64,000 bases of DNA from Fischerella sp. JS2 (GCF_032393985.1 NZ_CP135918.1:6635724-6699723); one strand, 5' to 3'. Positions 27,179 through 36,269 are shown, counted from the stretch's first letter. Made by a program: numbers and translations. Notes: a model not told the origin generated them from the letters alone.

Positions 27179-27976
27179 TCATTGCGGCGTTTGAGTCGGC
27201 TTAATATTTTTGGCTCTGTAGAAAGTTTCTAAGCTGTCGCGATCGCCTACAAAACGCCAATGCCAAGGTTCATAACTCACACCTTGGGGATTATCTTTGG
27301 GAAAGGACATCTCAAAGCCAAAACGAGCAGCATTTGTTTGTAGCCATTGAAAAGCTTTGGTGTTTTCAAAATTTTCATTCAAGTTAGTGGCTGGTACTGT
27401 TCCATCCCCAATATCCACAGCGTAACCTGTATGATGTTCGCTATGACCAGGAGGAGCGCTCAAAGCTGCCCTCTGGGCTGGGGTTTGATTGCGTTGCGCG
27501 CCTACTTCAAAGAATAATTGTTCTTGCTCTTTAACTGAACGAAAACCAGAAATAGGTGTCAAAATTACACCAGCACTCCGTGCTGCTGCCACCATCTCCT
27601 GATATTTTTGGGCAGCTACTTTTCGCAGTCTTTGCCGTCCATCTGCCGAAATTGGTGCTAGTTCTGATTCTGGTGCTTCTGTGTATGGCAGATGTCCGAG
27701 AACTTGATCAGTATTGTTGTTTTGTGAATTCGCAGGAGTTGAGTTATTGGGGGAAGGCTGAGAAACTACATTTTTTTTCGGTGCAGTCCAGGCAAACAAA
27801 AAACCGCTAATTACAGCCAACAGCGCAACAATAAGCACTCCCCCAATTCCCAAAACTAAGAGGGATAGACGCCTTTTGGGTGCGACATCAGGAGTATCGC
27901 GTAAAGCTGCTGGAATATCTTCACCAGACACAGGCGATGAGTTTCGCGGTTTTCCAGAAAACTCAGCGTTCTTCAA
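27179..27976 (-). CDS. D-alanyl-D-alanine carboxypeptidase, VanY/M15B family, membrane-anchored
   Basis: A 265-residue zinc peptidase that trims the terminal D-Ala from peptidoglycan stem peptides. One membrane helix (about 36-58, LSLLVLGIGGVLIVALLAVI) anchors it, with the catalytic domain outside. A Pro/Ser/Asn-rich linker (65-95) follows. The M15 motifs are ISGFRSVKEQEQLF, SEHHTGYAVDIGD (zinc His and Asp) and EPWHWRFVG (third zinc ligand His). The length is normal. It is divergent from the AEC carrier and has no van-type resistance neighbours, so it is a housekeeping wall enzyme. Confidence 0.93.
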   Translation of the reverse strand: MKNAEFSGKPRNSSPVSGEDIPAALRDTPDVAPKRRLSLLVLGIGGVLIVALLAVISGFLFAWTAPKKNVVSQPSPNNSTPANSQNNNTDQVLGHLPYTEAPESELAPISADGRQRLRKVAAQKYQEMVAAARSAGVILTPISGFRSVKEQEQLFFEVGAQRNQTPAQRAALSAPPGHSEHHTGYAVDIGDGTVPATNLNENFENTKAFQWLQTNAARFGFEMSFPKDNPQGVSYEPWHWRFVGDRDSLETFYRAKNIKPTQTPQ

Positions 27977-28077
27977 GGGTTAACTCCTGCTTTTGTTGAG
28001 TATTCATAACAGATTGTAGACTGGAGAGGAATAAAGGCAATAGGTATCATTTTAGATATTTAATTTCGAGTTTCGTC

Positions 28078-29004
28078 TTGACAAATCTCTTAGAACTATA
28101 TGTCAAATTAGTGGGTTTAGTTTTGCTAGGGTTTTTCTTGGGATGCAAACTACCTGCTACTGTTCCCACCCGCTTAGGTCATTTCCTCTTTTGGGTAGGA
28201 GTACCGATCAGTATTGTAGCGTTTCTATATCAAACAGACTTGTCAGGGCAGATTTGGATTGCACCTGCGATCGCCTACTTAGCCATTTTCCTTGGGGCAT
28301 TTTTAGCCTGGATTGGGATCAAATGGCAAGCTCTTTTTACAAAAACCAATCTCCAGCAACCAACTCAGGGTAGTTTTCTCCTAGCGGCAATGGTAGGTAA
28401 CACTGGTTATTTAGGCTATCCTGTTACCTTAGCAATAGTGGGCACTCAATATTTTGCTTGGGCGCTATTTTACGATTTACTCGGTACTACACTGGGCGCT
28501 TATGGCTTAGGTGTAGCCTTAGCGGCACGTTTTAGCGGCAGTGTCCATGATTTTAGACATATTGTTAAGGCAATTATTATTAATCCTGCCTTATGGAGTT
28601 TTGGTTTCGGTTTAATATTACGGCAAGTAGCAATTCCTGCCCCAGTTGAATTTTACCTAGATAAATTCGCTTGGACTGCCGTAGCTTTGTCGCTGTTATT
28701 AATCGGGATGCGATTAAGCAAGCTCAATTCCTGGCATAGCTTACCACAAGCAGGAATCAGCTTGGGAATAAAAATGTTGTTAGTTCCCCTGATTTTGGGC
28801 TTTATTTTACCATTTTTTGGTTTAACAGGCAAAGCCGCCTTGGTCATAGTCTTGCAAATGGCTATGCCTCCAGCTTTTGCCACATTAGTACTTGCTGAAA
28901 CCTTCAATCTTGATCGCAATCTAGCAGTCACTGCCTTAGCAGTAGGGGCAATAGTATTATTAATTACTCTACCTCTGTGGCTGTGGCTATTTTCTGTAGG
29001 TTAG
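28078..29004 (+). CDS. AEC family transporter (auxin efflux carrier type)
   Basis: A 308-residue membrane protein with about ten helices in two inverted halves. It starts at LLELYVKLVGLVLLGFFLGC, has GSFLLAAMVGNTGYLGYPVTLAIVG mid-way (the conserved N-x-G-x-x-G-x-P crossing helix) and AALVIVLQMAMPPAFATLVLAETF in the second half. AEC members export organic acids or auxin-like compounds; the substrate is unknown here. No ATG is available, so TTG 28078 is taken as start; GTG 28108 is a shorter alternative. Its end converges on the HicB-like gene. Confidence 0.85.
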   Translation: MTNLLELYVKLVGLVLLGFFLGCKLPATVPTRLGHFLFWVGVPISIVAFLYQTDLSGQIWIAPAIAYLAIFLGAFLAWIGIKWQALFTKTNLQQPTQGSFLLAAMVGNTGYLGYPVTLAIVGTQYFAWALFYDLLGTTLGAYGLGVALAARFSGSVHDFRHIVKAIIINPALWSFGFGLILRQVAIPAPVEFYLDKFAWTAVALSLLLIGMRLSKLNSWHSLPQAGISLGIKMLLVPLILGFILPFFGLTGKAALVIVLQMAMPPAFATLVLAETFNLDRNLAVTALAVGAIVLLITLPLWLWLFSVG

Positions 29005-29059
29005 CAACGCTAGACACGTTGGAAAAGTGAGAGAGTATCTATATCAAGTATCCACAAAC

Positions 29060-29437
29060 TCACTTAACTTCTTCCTCAGCATCCAGTTGACGATAATATT
29101 CTTCCATCCCCGCATCTACTTCACGTCTATATGCTTCGATATCCGCCAGCATATCATCAAATTGTGGGTCATCCTTGTACTTGCCTGCAAATTTTATCCA
29201 GGGATGCTCAGATTTTGGTGCTTCAATTTCCTGAGTTACTATTTCGACATTTTGTAAACGAGAATTGACAAGTTCATGCAAATTTTTCAATGCATCTTCT
29301 CGTGTCGTTGCAAATACCTGACACTCTGGTAAACCCCAAACTGTTGCTTGAAAACCGCCTTCTTTTTCTGCAATCAATACTGAATAATTAAGTTTGGATA
29401 CGTTATCAGTAGAATTTTTGAGCAAATTCGTAGTCAT
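29060..29437 (-). CDS. HicB-like / antitoxin-type protein, orphan
   Basis: A 125-residue protein. The N-terminal half (LNYSVLIAEKEGGFQATVWGLPECQVFATTREDALKNL) has the HicB-like fold: beta strands, G-x-P, and T-x-E-A-L-x-N. The C-terminal half (KFAGKYKDDPQFDDMLADIEAYRREVDA) is a charged helix that in other cyanobacteria often serves as a toxin-binding segment followed by a PIN-domain toxin. No toxin gene lies on either side here, so it is either a lone antitoxin or a regulator. It is convergent with the AEC gene and upstream of nothing on its own strand. Confidence 0.72.
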   Translation of the reverse strand: MTTNLLKNSTDNVSKLNYSVLIAEKEGGFQATVWGLPECQVFATTREDALKNLHELVNSRLQNVEIVTQEIEAPKSEHPWIKFAGKYKDDPQFDDMLADIEAYRREVDAGMEEYYRQLDAEEEVK

Positions 29438-29609
29438 AGAAATTACTCTTAAATTTTTGATTGTGGCTATATTCTATTATTGACATTGATTAAATGCACT
29501 TAGTAGAGAGGATCTAATCGAGCAGAGGTGCGATCGCATCAGATGAAAAGTCTACGGCTTAGTAGTGAGAGGATGTTGAAATACTCCCTATCCCTACTTC
29601 TCATGACCA

Positions 29610-30122
29610 CTAACTACTAACCATTTCCAATAGTTCCACCGGCTTCATAAATTCATAGTGTTCAAATGGTTGATGAATCCAAGGATTATCTGATAAATAA
29701 TCAACGTAGTAATCAGGTTTTATTACTGAACAAGCTTTATACCAAATTACCGCAGTGCGAATTTCCTCTATTGGAGCATCAGAATACGTCTTTAGCCAAG
29801 GTATAGTCTCTTTCAAAGTCACCCCAGAATCTACCAAGTCATCCACTAAAAGAATGCGCGAACCTAACTTTTCTGTAGTCATTGTCAAATGCCGAGAAAA
29901 GGTTAAATATCCCCTTTCTTGCTTGCCTGGGCCACTGTAAGATGATGTTGCTAAAATTGCCAAGGGCTGCTTATAAATACGGGAGAGAATATCTCCCACC
30001 CTTAGTCCACCTCTGGCAAGGCAGATAATTTGATTGAGCTCCCAACCTGATTGATAGACTAAAGCAGCCAGTTGTTCTATTTTGCGGTGATAATCTGACC
30101 AAGAAATGTAAAGGTCTGGCAT
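29610..30122 (-). CDS. Purine-type phosphoribosyltransferase domain protein
   Basis: A 170-residue type I phosphoribosyltransferase. The PRPP-binding loop reads RILLVDDLVDSGVTL, near residue 92. An N-terminal QIICLARGGLRVGDIL and a hood region fit the xanthine/hypoxanthine PRT group (Gpt-like). It probably salvages a purine base to its nucleotide in the cytoplasm. It is divergent from the sugar-symporter gene, with only 77 bases between the starts, so their promoters overlap. Confidence 0.88.
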   Translation of the reverse strand: MPDLYISWSDYHRKIEQLAALVYQSGWELNQIICLARGGLRVGDILSRIYKQPLAILATSSYSGPGKQERGYLTFSRHLTMTTEKLGSRILLVDDLVDSGVTLKETIPWLKTYSDAPIEEIRTAVIWYKACSVIKPDYYVDYLSDNPWIHQPFEHYEFMKPVELLEMVSS

Positions 30123-30199
30123 AGTAGGGAACGTTAGTTGTAGCTATTAATTAAATGTCAAATTAAACTTTTTATCTTAATGTATGAGCGTAGTGTAAT

Positions 30200-31657
30200 A
30201 TGAGCGATTCTCCCCCTGATGGTAATTTCCAGCACAGTGCTGAGAATGAAAAACTAGATTTGAGTACGAAGCTAGCTTTTGGTGCTGGAGATTTGGGTAC
30301 GGCAATTACTGCCATGATTGGGATCTCTTATTTGTCACCTTTCCTGACAGATGTTGCTGGGTTGAATCCCCAATTAGCAGGACAAACTCAACTTGTCGGT
30401 AAAGTCTGGGATGCAGTCAACGACCCAATGGTGGGGGTATTGAGCGATCGCACTCAAAGTAGTCAGGGGAGACGCTATCCTTGGATGATTTGGGGGGCCA
30501 TTCCCTTTGGGATTTTCTTTTTTTTGCAGTGGATTGTACCTCACTTTAGTAATAACGAAAATGTGAATCAGTGGGGTTTATTTTGGTATTACACTGCGAT
30601 TTCGATTTTGTTTAATGCTTTCTATACAGTTGTTAATTTACCATACACTGCTCTCACCGCAGAACTAACCCAAGACTACGACGAACGTACCAGCCTCAAT
30701 AGTTTTCGTTTTGCTTTTTCGATTGGTGGGAGCATTCTGGCTTTAATTATTGGATTAGTTATTTCTTTAGTAGTTCCTAATAACCGCAGCTTACAGTTTT
30801 TATTCATAGGAGTGATTTGTGCGATTATTTCTGTTCTACCAATATATTGGTGTGTTTGGGGAACGAAAAAACGCGCTCAAGCTGTGGCAAATTTACACCC
30901 AGAAACAGAACAAACTGTCTCTATTCCCTTTGGGCAACAACTTAAAATTGCTTTTAGTAATCGCCCTTTTTTGTTTGTAGTTGGGATATATCTTTGTTCC
31001 TGGTTAGCAGTCCAACTCACAGCTGGTATTATTCCTTATTTTGTCATTAGTTGGATGCGTCTTCCCCAATGGCACATTAGCTCAGTACTATTGGCTGTGC
31101 AAGGAACTGCGATGAGTATGTTGTTTGTCTGGAGTGCGATTAGTAAGCGTGTTGGCAAACAAGCTGTGTACTATATGGGCATGACTTTGTGGATTATCGC
31201 TCAGGCTGGGCTGTTTTTCGTCAAGCCAGATCAGATTGTGTTGATGTACTGTTTAGCAGTTTTAGCTGGTTTTGGGGTATCAACAGCTTATTTAATTCCC
31301 TGGTCAATGCTACCAGATGTGATCGAACTAGATGAATTAACAACAGGACAGCGTCGGGAAGGTATTTTTTATAGTTTCATGGTATTTTTGCAAAAAATTT
31401 GTTTGGGGTTGGCTGTGAACTTAGTTTTGCAAAGACTGGGTGCAGCTGGATACATTAAACCTACAGCAGAAATACCTGCACCAATCCAACCAGATTCAGT
31501 GTTGGAAGTGATTCGTGTTTCAATTGGTCCCTTACCAGCAGTAGCTTTAATTTGTGGTTTAGTTTTGGCGTATTTTTACCCAATTACCCGTGAGATGCAC
31601 GCTGAAATTTTACTCAAACTTCAGGAAAGAAGGAACAGACGGGGGGATAGGGGATAG
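30200..31657 (+). CDS. MFS sugar:cation symporter family (GPH/MelB-like)
   Basis: A 485-residue transporter with about 12 helices. GPH signs are LAFGAGDLGTAI at the first helix, VWDAVNDPMVGVLSDRTQS with GRRYPWMIWGA (the cation-site Asp region and helix 2-3 loop), then NLPYTALTAELTQDYDERTSLNSFR and WSMLPDVIELDELTTGQRREG, both hallmark stretches of this family. It likely imports a glycoside or a related solute with a cation. The C-terminal tail ends in a Gly/Asp-rich piece that runs into repeats. Confidence 0.9.
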   Translation: MSDSPPDGNFQHSAENEKLDLSTKLAFGAGDLGTAITAMIGISYLSPFLTDVAGLNPQLAGQTQLVGKVWDAVNDPMVGVLSDRTQSSQGRRYPWMIWGAIPFGIFFFLQWIVPHFSNNENVNQWGLFWYYTAISILFNAFYTVVNLPYTALTAELTQDYDERTSLNSFRFAFSIGGSILALIIGLVISLVVPNNRSLQFLFIGVICAIISVLPIYWCVWGTKKRAQAVANLHPETEQTVSIPFGQQLKIAFSNRPFLFVVGIYLCSWLAVQLTAGIIPYFVISWMRLPQWHISSVLLAVQGTAMSMLFVWSAISKRVGKQAVYYMGMTLWIIAQAGLFFVKPDQIVLMYCLAVLAGFGVSTAYLIPWSMLPDVIELDELTTGQRREGIFYSFMVFLQKICLGLAVNLVLQRLGAAGYIKPTAEIPAPIQPDSVLEVIRVSIGPLPAVALICGLVLAYFYPITREMHAEILLKLQERRNRRGDRG

Positions 31658-31905
31658 GGGAGACAAGGAGGACAAGGAAGACAAGGGAGATGGGGAGTGT
31701 GTAGACACGTTCATAGGCTTAAGGTAAGGGTGGAGTGTGTAGACACGCTCATAGGCTTCCCGTAGGGTGGAGTGTGGGGACAAGGGGGACAAGGAAGACA
31801 AGGGAAGGGAGAAATTACCTATCTCCTATTTCCTGTTCCCTATTCCCTGTTCCCTCTTACCAATGACAAATGACAATTGACCATTGACAACTGACTAACA
31901 ATCCA
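31640..31905. repeat. Repeat cluster after the symporter gene
   Basis: GGGGATA and GACAAGG units (31642-31690) come first. Then there is a 27-base direct repeat (31694-31720 and 31732-31758, one mismatch, starting GGAGTGTGTAGACACG), the 22-base dispersed repeat copy 2 at 31747-31768, GACAAGG units again and CTATTTCCTG/TTCCCTA units to about 31860. No gene is seen in the 325-base gap. Confidence 0.8.
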
Positions 31906-31982
31906 CCCAAAGAGGGTGAATGTATATGAAAAGACGTAATAATACTTAATATATATTAAGTAGAAAAAGCCAATTAAACCAA

Positions 31983-32663
31983 ATGGCAGTTCCAAGCTTA
32001 GAGGAAATTTCCGCTCAGTTAGACAGTCCGAATCTACGCGATCGCATGGTTGCTCTTGCCTCATTGAGAGACATACCAGCAGAGGAGGCTGTACCTTTAA
32101 TTAAAAAAGTGTTGGATGATGAGTCCTTGCAATTGCGATCAATGGCAATATTTGCCTTAGGCATTAAACAAACTTCGGAGTGCTACTCTATTTTGGTCAA
32201 AATTCTGGAAACCGACCCAGACTATGGCATTCGTGCTGATGCTGCTGGTGCGCTAGGATACTTGGGTGATGGTAGAGCCTTTGAGCCTCTGTCAAGAGCC
32301 TTTTACGAAGATACTGACTGGTTAGTTCGCTTTAGTGCTGCTGTCTCATTAGGTAATTTAAAAGACACTCGCGCCCGTGAAATCCTTTACCAAGCCCTCG
32401 ATAGTGAAGAAGTAGTACTACAACAAGCAGCGATCGCAGCACTGGGAGAAATTAAAGATATCAACGCGGTAGATCGCGTTTTACGTTTTGCTCAATCAGA
32501 TGATTGGTTGGTGCGACAACGTTTAGCTGAAACTCTGGGCCAGCTTCCCACTCCTAAAAGTGTCTCCGCGTTGAGGTACCTAGAAAAAGACAGTCACGAA
32601 AACGTTGCTGAAGCTGCCAGAATTTCTCTCAAGAGATTAGAGGAAGCAGGCTATCAAGCGTAA
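31983..32663 (+). CDS. nblB: HEAT-repeat protein, NblB / phycobilin lyase type
   Basis: A 226-residue soluble protein built of about six HEAT/PBS-lyase helical repeats (units such as LRSMAIFALG, IRADAAGALGYLGD, VRFSAAVSLGNLKD, LQQAAIAALGEIKD, VRQRLAETLGQL). It resembles NblB, needed for phycobilisome degradation under nutrient stress, and the E/F-type bilin lyases. The next gene, a CpcS-family bilin lyase on the same strand 148 bases on, supports a role in phycobiliprotein turnover or assembly. No catalytic residue is known in this family. The gene symbol is tentative. Confidence 0.75.
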   Translation: MAVPSLEEISAQLDSPNLRDRMVALASLRDIPAEEAVPLIKKVLDDESLQLRSMAIFALGIKQTSECYSILVKILETDPDYGIRADAAGALGYLGDGRAFEPLSRAFYEDTDWLVRFSAAVSLGNLKDTRAREILYQALDSEEVVLQQAAIAALGEIKDINAVDRVLRFAQSDDWLVRQRLAETLGQLPTPKSVSALRYLEKDSHENVAEAARISLKRLEEAGYQA

Positions 32664-32811
32664 GGACACATAGAAAGGGAGACAAGAGCATTTCATTTTT
32701 TCATTCTCCCTTGTCCCCCTTGTCCCCTTTTGCCCATCTCCCTATTTCCCTGTTCCTGCTACCTTGTAATAAGTGGGATCATCAAGAATTTGACATAAGG
32801 TAATTTGATTC

Positions 32812-33375
32812 ATGAGTATTGAAGAGTTTTTTGAGTTAAGTGCAGGTAAATGGTTTTCCCATCGTACTAGTCATCACTTAGCTTTTAAACAATCCGAGTC
32901 TGGTAAATCAGATATCTTTATAGAAATGCTGGCAGCAGATCATCCAGAGGTAATCAAACTGTGTGAACAGTATGAAATTGACCCTAAACGTGCTTCTTGT
33001 GGCGCGAGAGTGACTTGGAACGGCACGATGGAATGGGATGAACAAGATCATAAGGGTTCTACGGTATTAGTTCCAGTACCGAATGAAGATAACCCCAACG
33101 AAGGCAAGTTGTTGCGGGAAATGGGCTATGCTGAGAAAATGCCTGTTGCTGGCAGCTATAAGATTGGTGATGATGACGCATTGACCTTAATTACAGAATA
33201 CGAAACAATGTGGTCTGAAGAGCGCCTCTGGTTTGCTAGCCCTAATTTACGAATGCGAGTCGGCGTCCTGAAGCGCTTCGGTGGCTTTAGTATGGCTTCG
33301 TTCACATCTGAAATTCGCATGGGTGGTGCTGCACCAGCAAAAGCTTCGGAAGCAGCCAATTCAGCATCAAGTTAG
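32812..33375 (+). CDS. cpcS: Chromophore lyase CpcS/CpeS family
   Basis: A 187-residue lipocalin-fold lyase that attaches phycocyanobilin to the Cys-84-type position of phycobiliproteins. It shows [23 protein letters not shown] and the family's SHR segment, then [18 protein letters not shown] and [27 protein letters not shown], which is the diagnostic core. The length fits. It follows the NblB-like gene in the same direction. Its natural targets probably include the allophycocyanin subunits encoded at 54.5-55.6 kb. Confidence 0.93.
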   Translation: MSIEEFFELSAGKWFSHRTSHHLAFKQSESGKSDIFIEMLAADHPEVIKLCEQYEIDPKRASCGARVTWNGTMEWDEQDHKGSTVLVPVPNEDNPNEGKLLREMGYAEKMPVAGSYKIGDDDALTLITEYETMWSEERLWFASPNLRMRVGVLKRFGGFSMASFTSEIRMGGAAPAKASEAANSASS

Positions 33376-33651
33376 TGCTACCATATAGCCCACGACTAAA
33401 GTGCGGGCTAATAGCCAAAACCCACTTTTACAGTGATCAGTGATCAGTTAACAGTAATCAGTTAACTGTGATCAATAACTGATCACTGATAGAAGCATTT
33501 TACTTGCGGGTGGGTTCAATTGTCTGTCTTAAGTGGAAACAATATTATTAACTCCCTCCCCTTAGTAAGGGGAGGGTTGGGGTGGGGTTTTGAGTATTCA
33601 TGCAAGAGGTCTAATATTTATGAACTCTCAGGTTAAAATATAAACTTTATT
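33376..33651. repeat. Repeat-rich gap with hairpin and solo MITE-like end
   Basis: Contains TGATCAGT/TTAACAGT arrays (33434-33490), a strong 10-base hairpin CCCTCCCCTT / AAGGGGAGGG with a 3-base loop at 33554-33576, and the element end TGCAAGAGGTCT at 33601-33612 shared with 10469-10480. The hairpin may end the cpcS transcript. Confidence 0.7.
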
Positions 33652-33847
33652 TCAAGCGTCTTTGTGAGATTCAATTGCAGTTGTCATTAAGGCGATCGCT
33701 TCTTTCATAGGAGCATCTTCAACACTAGTGAGGTATGATGCTTCTAGTTCAGCCACAATACCAAGGGGCTTTCCATTTTGGCAGATCGCACAGAAACTCA
33801 CTACTTCTTAATCGCTGCCATTCTTCAGGATTTTCCCATTTACTCAT
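33652..33847 (-). pseudogene. HIT-family protein remnant (frameshifted and truncated)
   Basis: From ATG 33847 the minus strand reads MSKWENPEEWQRLRSSEF, then shifts by one base near 33793. It continues in the next frame as CAICQNGKPLGIVAELE and ASYLTSVEDAPMKEA to a TGA at 33652. The WENPEEWQRLRSGExCPIC...GKPLGVVAELExSYLTT.EDAP arrangement is the start of cyanobacterial HIT-family nucleotide hydrolases. The C-terminal half, with the HxHxHxx triad, is missing and replaced by about 18 unrelated residues. Two defects make it a clear dead gene. It lies between a repeat and the site-2 protease gene on the same strand. Confidence 0.75.
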
Positions 33848-33873
33848 AATTTGGGTCTGATTAATCTGCAAAT

Positions 33874-35364
33874 TTAGATTTGCAACAAACTAGCGATCGC
33901 CTGTGGTAATGGTAGGATGATCATCACTAACAAAGCCATTGCGAACAATCCCCAAATATCACGTTGGTTGTCCAGTTCCGTTACATCATTTAAAGCAGGT
34001 TCATCCATTAAGGGTATGAACAACAAAATCAATGCCCATAAGAAAAATCCTGGTTGCACTAAAGACAACAACAGCAGTAGTAGACGAGCAACTTGACCAA
34101 TTAAAATAGCGTTTCTTTGCCCAAACATTGCATGGACAATATGACCCCCATCTAACTGTCCCACTGGCATCAAATTCAATGCAGTTACAATTAGTCCTAA
34201 ACAAGCAGCTACAGCTACTGGATGTAAATCAATAGCTGATTGTGGTGTTAATTGATTACCCAAAGCCAGCTTAGAGAGCAGTGCTAGTAAAATTGAATAT
34301 TTGGGATTGAGCGCATCAGGATTTAATAGTCCTGTTTTTTCCTCTGGCAGACTCACAACGTTAGAGTGAGCTAAACCCCAAATCAATAACGGTAATGTCA
34401 CTACAAAACCTGCCAAAGGCCCGGCAATGCTCACATCAAATAAAGCTTTACGGTTCGGTACAGGACTACGCATTTTTATAAATGCACCAAAAGTTCCCAA
34501 GAAAAATGGCATGGGAATAAAGTAAGGCGGAGTTGAGCGAATTTTATAGCATCTCGTTGCCATTAAATAGTGACCAAGTTCGTGGACACCCAAAATAAAC
34601 ATCAAAGCTAGGGCATAGGGTAATCCTTGCAAAATCAGGCTTGGATTAGATTGAAACTGGCGGATTGTCAATTCAACACCAGCAATTCCTAATCCAACCT
34701 TGGTAGTTGTTACTAAAGTAGCTAACAATAGCAAGAACGACCAACTAAATTGTTTTAATTGTTCTTCTTTTCTAAGTGTATTACCTTGGGTAGCTAGAGT
34801 ATTAGGAACAAGTACAAAGAAGGGTTTGCCATTTACACCTTCTTGAAAGAAAACTAAAAATCGACCTGCAAATTTTGTTTCTATATTTTCTTTAATCTTT
34901 TGGTATGCTTCGTTTGGTTTGCTTCTTAACTGCCCTCGGCAAATTACAGCCTGAGGTCTATACTCTATATTCTGGATGTAATATACAGACCAAGGAAAAC
35001 AATCTCGCAGTTTTTGTTCTTCGTTTGGCTGAATGGGACGCACGGGAGTTGGTTCTGTACTAGGGACTGTTGTGACTTCTGTTTGTGGCACTTGAGTTTC
35101 AGTTTGTTTGTCTTGCTGTGGTTGGCGTCCCCATTGAAATAGCACCCAGTATAAAATAGGACAAATGACTAATGGCCAAATCATTAGCGATCGCGGTAGT
35201 GGTTGTTTTTCTCCATGCATTACTGTCCATCCTGTCCACAACAGTGCTGGAGTCATTAATACCAACCACAATAACCAGACAGGTGTCTGGGTGAGGCGAG
35301 CAACACTACGTTGCACCATTAGATAAGTAATTAGTCCCAGTAGAATCAGAAACCAAACTGTCAT
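33874..35364 (-). CDS. Site-2 protease family membrane metalloprotease (EGY-like, M50)
   Basis: A 496-residue intramembrane zinc protease. Two N-terminal helices (about 3-18 and 25-45) and a Glu/Thr/Pro-rich linker lead to a soluble region of about 115 residues (90-205). The zinc motif HELGHYLMATR sits in a helix near residue 262, and the third ligand Asp is in NLMPVGQLDGGHIVHAMFG. The linker and N-domain match the chloroplast EGY1/cyanobacterial group rather than RseP, and there is no PDZ domain. It cleaves membrane-spanning regulators; its target is unknown. The start is ATG 35364. Confidence 0.9.
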   Translation of the reverse strand: MTVWFLILLGLITYLMVQRSVARLTQTPVWLLWLVLMTPALLWTGWTVMHGEKQPLPRSLMIWPLVICPILYWVLFQWGRQPQQDKQTETQVPQTEVTTVPSTEPTPVRPIQPNEEQKLRDCFPWSVYYIQNIEYRPQAVICRGQLRSKPNEAYQKIKENIETKFAGRFLVFFQEGVNGKPFFVLVPNTLATQGNTLRKEEQLKQFSWSFLLLLATLVTTTKVGLGIAGVELTIRQFQSNPSLILQGLPYALALMFILGVHELGHYLMATRCYKIRSTPPYFIPMPFFLGTFGAFIKMRSPVPNRKALFDVSIAGPLAGFVVTLPLLIWGLAHSNVVSLPEEKTGLLNPDALNPKYSILLALLSKLALGNQLTPQSAIDLHPVAVAACLGLIVTALNLMPVGQLDGGHIVHAMFGQRNAILIGQVARLLLLLLSLVQPGFFLWALILLFIPLMDEPALNDVTELDNQRDIWGLFAMALLVMIILPLPQAIASLLQI

Positions 35365-35519
35365 GTGATTTTTGTTTATTTTGAAATGTCAGTCCAAACT
35401 TGTGGTCAACCGCACCACTATTATTGCCACAAGATAGACACTATCCCACTTTTTAATTGGTGAGAAGTTTTATACTTAAACCGGATTTGTTAAGACTCCT
35501 CAAGGAAATTGTTTTTCTC

Positions 35520-36206
35520 ATGTGTCCCTTGTCTCAAGAATCAAATCATACAGCCAAGCCACCACAAGAAGTCCTAAATACTATTTTTGCATTTCCGCCA
35601 AATCGGGACACACTAGGGGGAACAGCTTATTTTATTGTCAGAAATGAAGGCAATATCCTGATTGACTGTCCTGCCTTTGACCAAACTTACCAGGATTTTA
35701 TGCGAGCGCATGGCGGTATAAGTTGGTTATTTCTCACCCACAGGGGGGCTATTGGTAAGACAGTAGAATATCAGCAAGCCTTCGATTGTCAAGTTTTAAT
35801 TCAAGAGCAAGAAGCATATCTCTTGCCTGAGGTAACTGTAACTACTTTTAGTCAGGAATTTGTCCTTGATTCCATCACAAAAGTGATTTGGACGTGTGGG
35901 CATTCTCCCGGCTCATCTTGCCTTTATTATAGTCAGTCTGGGGGTGTGCTGTTTTCTGGACGTCACTTACTTCCCAACCAGCAAGGCGATCCAGTTCCAT
36001 TACGAACAGCTAAGACTTTTCACTGGCATAGGCAAATAAAGAGCATCAAAATGCTTTTAGAACGCTTTACTCCTGAAACACTTCAATACATTTGCCCCGG
36101 AGCAAACACGGGTTTTCTTAGAGGCAAACGTGTAATAAGTAATGCATATGAATGCTTAGCCAGTCTAGATTTAGCAGCACTATTGCAGACGCAAGCGATT
36201 ATATGA
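35520..36206 (+). CDS. Metallo-beta-lactamase-fold protein with degenerate metal motif
   Basis: About 228 residues of MBL fold: GGTAYFIVRNEGNILIDCPAF, then LFLTHRGAIGKTVEYQ, the SPGSSCLYYSQSGGVLFSGRHLL strand pair and a late CPGANTGF. The canonical HxHxDH is replaced by THRGAIGK, so only the first His is kept. The histidine before SPGS is present (CGHSPGS). Metal binding is therefore weakened or changed. Related cyanobacterial proteins share this form, so it may be a lineage feature. The frame opens at TTG 35457; ATG 35520 (MCPLSQESNH) with AAGGA ahead is preferred. Confidence 0.8.
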   Translation: MCPLSQESNHTAKPPQEVLNTIFAFPPNRDTLGGTAYFIVRNEGNILIDCPAFDQTYQDFMRAHGGISWLFLTHRGAIGKTVEYQQAFDCQVLIQEQEAYLLPEVTVTTFSQEFVLDSITKVIWTCGHSPGSSCLYYSQSGGVLFSGRHLLPNQQGDPVPLRTAKTFHWHRQIKSIKMLLERFTPETLQYICPGANTGFLRGKRVISNAYECLASLDLAALLQTQAII

Positions 36207-36269
36207 AGGCAGAAGGCAGAAGGCAGAAGGATAAATACCAATACTTCACCCTTCATCCTTCATCCTTCA
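36206..36269. repeat. Heptamer repeats (AGAAGGC and CCTTCAT arrays)
   Basis: AGGCAGA units at 36206-36232 face CTTCATC units at 36244-36268. They are complementary, so they can form a hairpin between two convergent genes. Confidence 0.8.
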
